34,084 nt of DNA from Oehlia diaphana. Lineage: Eukaryota; Glomeromycota; Glomeromycetes; Glomerales; Glomeraceae. Of the stretch, positions 32,810-34,084 are shown piece by piece. The stretch covers positions 6,335-40,418 of the forward strand of contig QZLH01000944.1 of assembly GCA_003833135.1 (NCBI GenBank), written 5' to 3'. Made by a program: the position numbers and the translations under genes. The notes beneath the pieces were generated by a model. That model searched no databases and was not told the origin of the DNA. It saw only the letters and a list, made by a program, of their open reading frames with translations. How positions within the stretch are numbered: the stretch's first letter is position 1; each line of letters begins with the position of its first letter.

Positions 32810-32878
32810 TTAAATCATATTGAACTTAGATCAAAAGACTCGTGTGAAATGTTGATATTGTTTTCTAATTTGATAAAA
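32810..32878 (-). promoter_or_regulatory. Conserved upstream block of AGO-D
   Basis: In gene direction TTTTATCAAATTAGAAAACA, and further on TTGATCTAAGTTCAATATGA. Both parts match AGO-A in the same order, although AGO-A lies at the other end of the cluster and on the other strand. Confidence 0.55.
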
Positions 32879-33187
32879 GCTTTTTTTACAAAAAGAGTCA
32901 ATATTAACCGATCTAATGTTTATAAATATTCATTTTGATATAAAAATTACAGCTATCATAATAAGAAATACTGTATATGATTAAGACATTCCTGGTAAAG
33001 ATTTTTATACATGATTTTCTCATATGACTGATTGTTTTGGCTTTTATGTAAATGATCATCATAGTAAAATATTCCCATAATTTTTCTATTTGAACTGGCT
33101 AAAACTTATATAGAAACTGTCCATGAAAATGATCTACAATTACGTAGTTAATAATTAACACAATAAATAAATAAAGTGTCATAAGAT

Positions 33188-33629
33188 GATTATATAGCAC
33201 CCCTTTTTTGTGTGCCAGGTTCGTGGCGCAAAAAATTTTTTAAAAACATCATTAAGGATTTTTTCTTCGACATAAAGTTTTTAAACTCATATTGTAGGTG
33301 TAATTTCACATGCTCTGCAAGTTTAATTAGGATTCGGAAGAAGGTTATGAATGCCGATTTTGACTTTACATATAAATGATTGATTCTACCGTCTTAGTCG
33401 ATCGTTTCCAAAATTGGATTTCGTGAAAGAAAAATTTTTGTTAAATAAATCAATAATGATAATTCAAATCGCTCTAAGTAAACTCGAAGAGCAGCCAAAA
33501 TTACAACTATCTAGTAATTTTTGAAGTTATATTTTATTAAAAAATAATTTCTCTTTATGATTTTCGTTACGCCACAATCTGCTGGCTGCGCCACGAACAT
33601 GGCACACAAAAAAGAGATGCGATTATATA
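33188..33629. mobile_element. Non-autonomous DNA transposon (MITE) with 9-bp target duplication
   Basis: The element proper is 33197-33620 (424 bp). Its ends are 34-bp inverted repeats (33197-33230 and 33587-33620) that agree at 31 of 34 positions; the left one starts GCACCCCTTTTTTGTGTGCC and finishes GTTCGTGGCGCA. A perfect direct repeat GATTATATA (33188-33196 and 33621-33629) flanks it. A 9-bp duplication with long inverted repeats starting in G is typical of Mutator-like elements; an 8-bp hAT duplication is the alternative. The interior has no coding frame, so it would need a transposase from elsewhere. High end-to-end agreement suggests a fairly recent insertion. Confidence 0.85.
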
Positions 33630-33631
33630 TA

Positions 33632-34084
33632 CAGTCAGCCCCCTCTACAATCACACCCCTCGGGACCATCCAATAGTGTGATTATAATGAGGTGTGCCTA
33701 TTGGTGAGGGTTAAATATATAATCACACATATATAAATTTTTAAGTAAACGTGATTATATATATATATATATATATAATAATTAAAAAAAATCTTTGTAA
33801 AAAAGTTTATATGTAAAATTTTTGAAAAATAAAAAACTTAAATTTTTCCTCATGGTAAAATAACAAAATAATAAAATGAAACGCACAGTTATTTTATAAA
33901 TCACGTGATTTGTGTGCCTATGCAGGGGGAATTTTACATATATTTACTATTATATGGGACTGACGTTTGGTGTGATTGTACTTATAACTAATAAAGTGAT
34001 TATAAAAGGGGTATTTTATATATAAAAAAATCTGGACTAAAAAATGTGTGCCTTAAGGAGGGGAGTTCTTATATGGGAGGTGCC
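33632..34084. mobile_element. Possible end of another DNA transposon, cut by the window edge
   Basis: From 33632 the sequence CAGTCAGCCCCCTCTACAAT, then CGGGACC, resembles the inverted-repeat ends of pogo/Tigger-type elements, which start with CAGT and insert at TA (TA precedes it here). The rest is patterned: TGTGATT recurs several times, GTGTGCCT occurs three times (about 33693, 33914, 34045), and a TA microsatellite lies near 33754-33778. The other end is not in view, and no coding frame is seen. Confidence 0.35.

Noticed and set aside
1..34084. tRNA, rRNA or other RNA genes
   Set aside because: No cloverleaf with conserved A and B boxes and no rRNA-like stretch was noticed by eye; a covariance-model scan would be decisive and was not possible.

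Overview
The window is nuclear DNA of a filamentous fungus, most likely an arbuscular mycorrhizal fungus close to Rhizophagus (Glomeromycotina). The signs are very AT-rich intergenic DNA with long A/T runs, many short GT-AG introns of about 50-110 bp, a TKL-type kinase of the style common in these genomes, and several Argonaute genes side by side. Rhizophagus irregularis is known for a greatly enlarged Argonaute family. The assignment is an inference; no database was searched.

Layout. (1) 1-3.4 kb: a decayed multi-exon gene on the minus strand (about 330-1545) with a cysteine-rich segment, an 87-bp near-perfect palindrome (2222-2308), and AT-rich non-coding DNA. (2) 3.3-4.9 kb: a five-exon protein kinase gene (+), with a 51-bp tandem repeat in its leader. 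(3) 4.9-8.7 kb: sparse DNA with weak gene relics, then two unrecognised minus-strand genes. One has four exons that I assembled from phase-matched splice sites (8694-7938); the other encodes a small membrane protein (7860-7414). (4) 8.7-12.2 kb: no gene seen. (5) 12.2-33 kb: four complete Argonaute genes, here called AGO-A (+, 12512-16150), AGO-B (-, 20220-16734), AGO-C (-, 27200-23677) and AGO-D (-, 32507-29067). Each has 13 exons with identical intron phases. Their products are 840, 838, 830 and 831 aa. All keep the catalytic D-E-D-H tetrad of the PIWI domain and the MID residues that hold the guide 5' phosphate. A and B are convergent; B, C and D are in tandem. (6) Between them lie a dead Tc1/mariner transposase (about 21185-21775), a coding relic (22735-23020) and the first two exons of an unrecognised gene (28791-28298). 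(7) 33.2-34.1 kb: a 424-bp non-autonomous DNA transposon with 34-bp terminal inverted repeats and a 9-bp target duplication, then what may be the end of another element running off the edge.

How the genes fit together. The Argonautes are effector proteins of RNA silencing and all look able to slice. They differ mostly at the N-terminus and in one loop encoded by exon 12. All four share a 20-bp element 260-370 bp upstream of the start codon. Three (A, C, D) also share a 14-nt palindrome five bases past the stop codon. The cluster therefore looks like a recent local amplification that copied genes together with their control regions. The opposed, homologous A and B genes form a large diverged inverted repeat that could itself produce double-stranded RNA. 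Nothing else in the window has a clear link to silencing.
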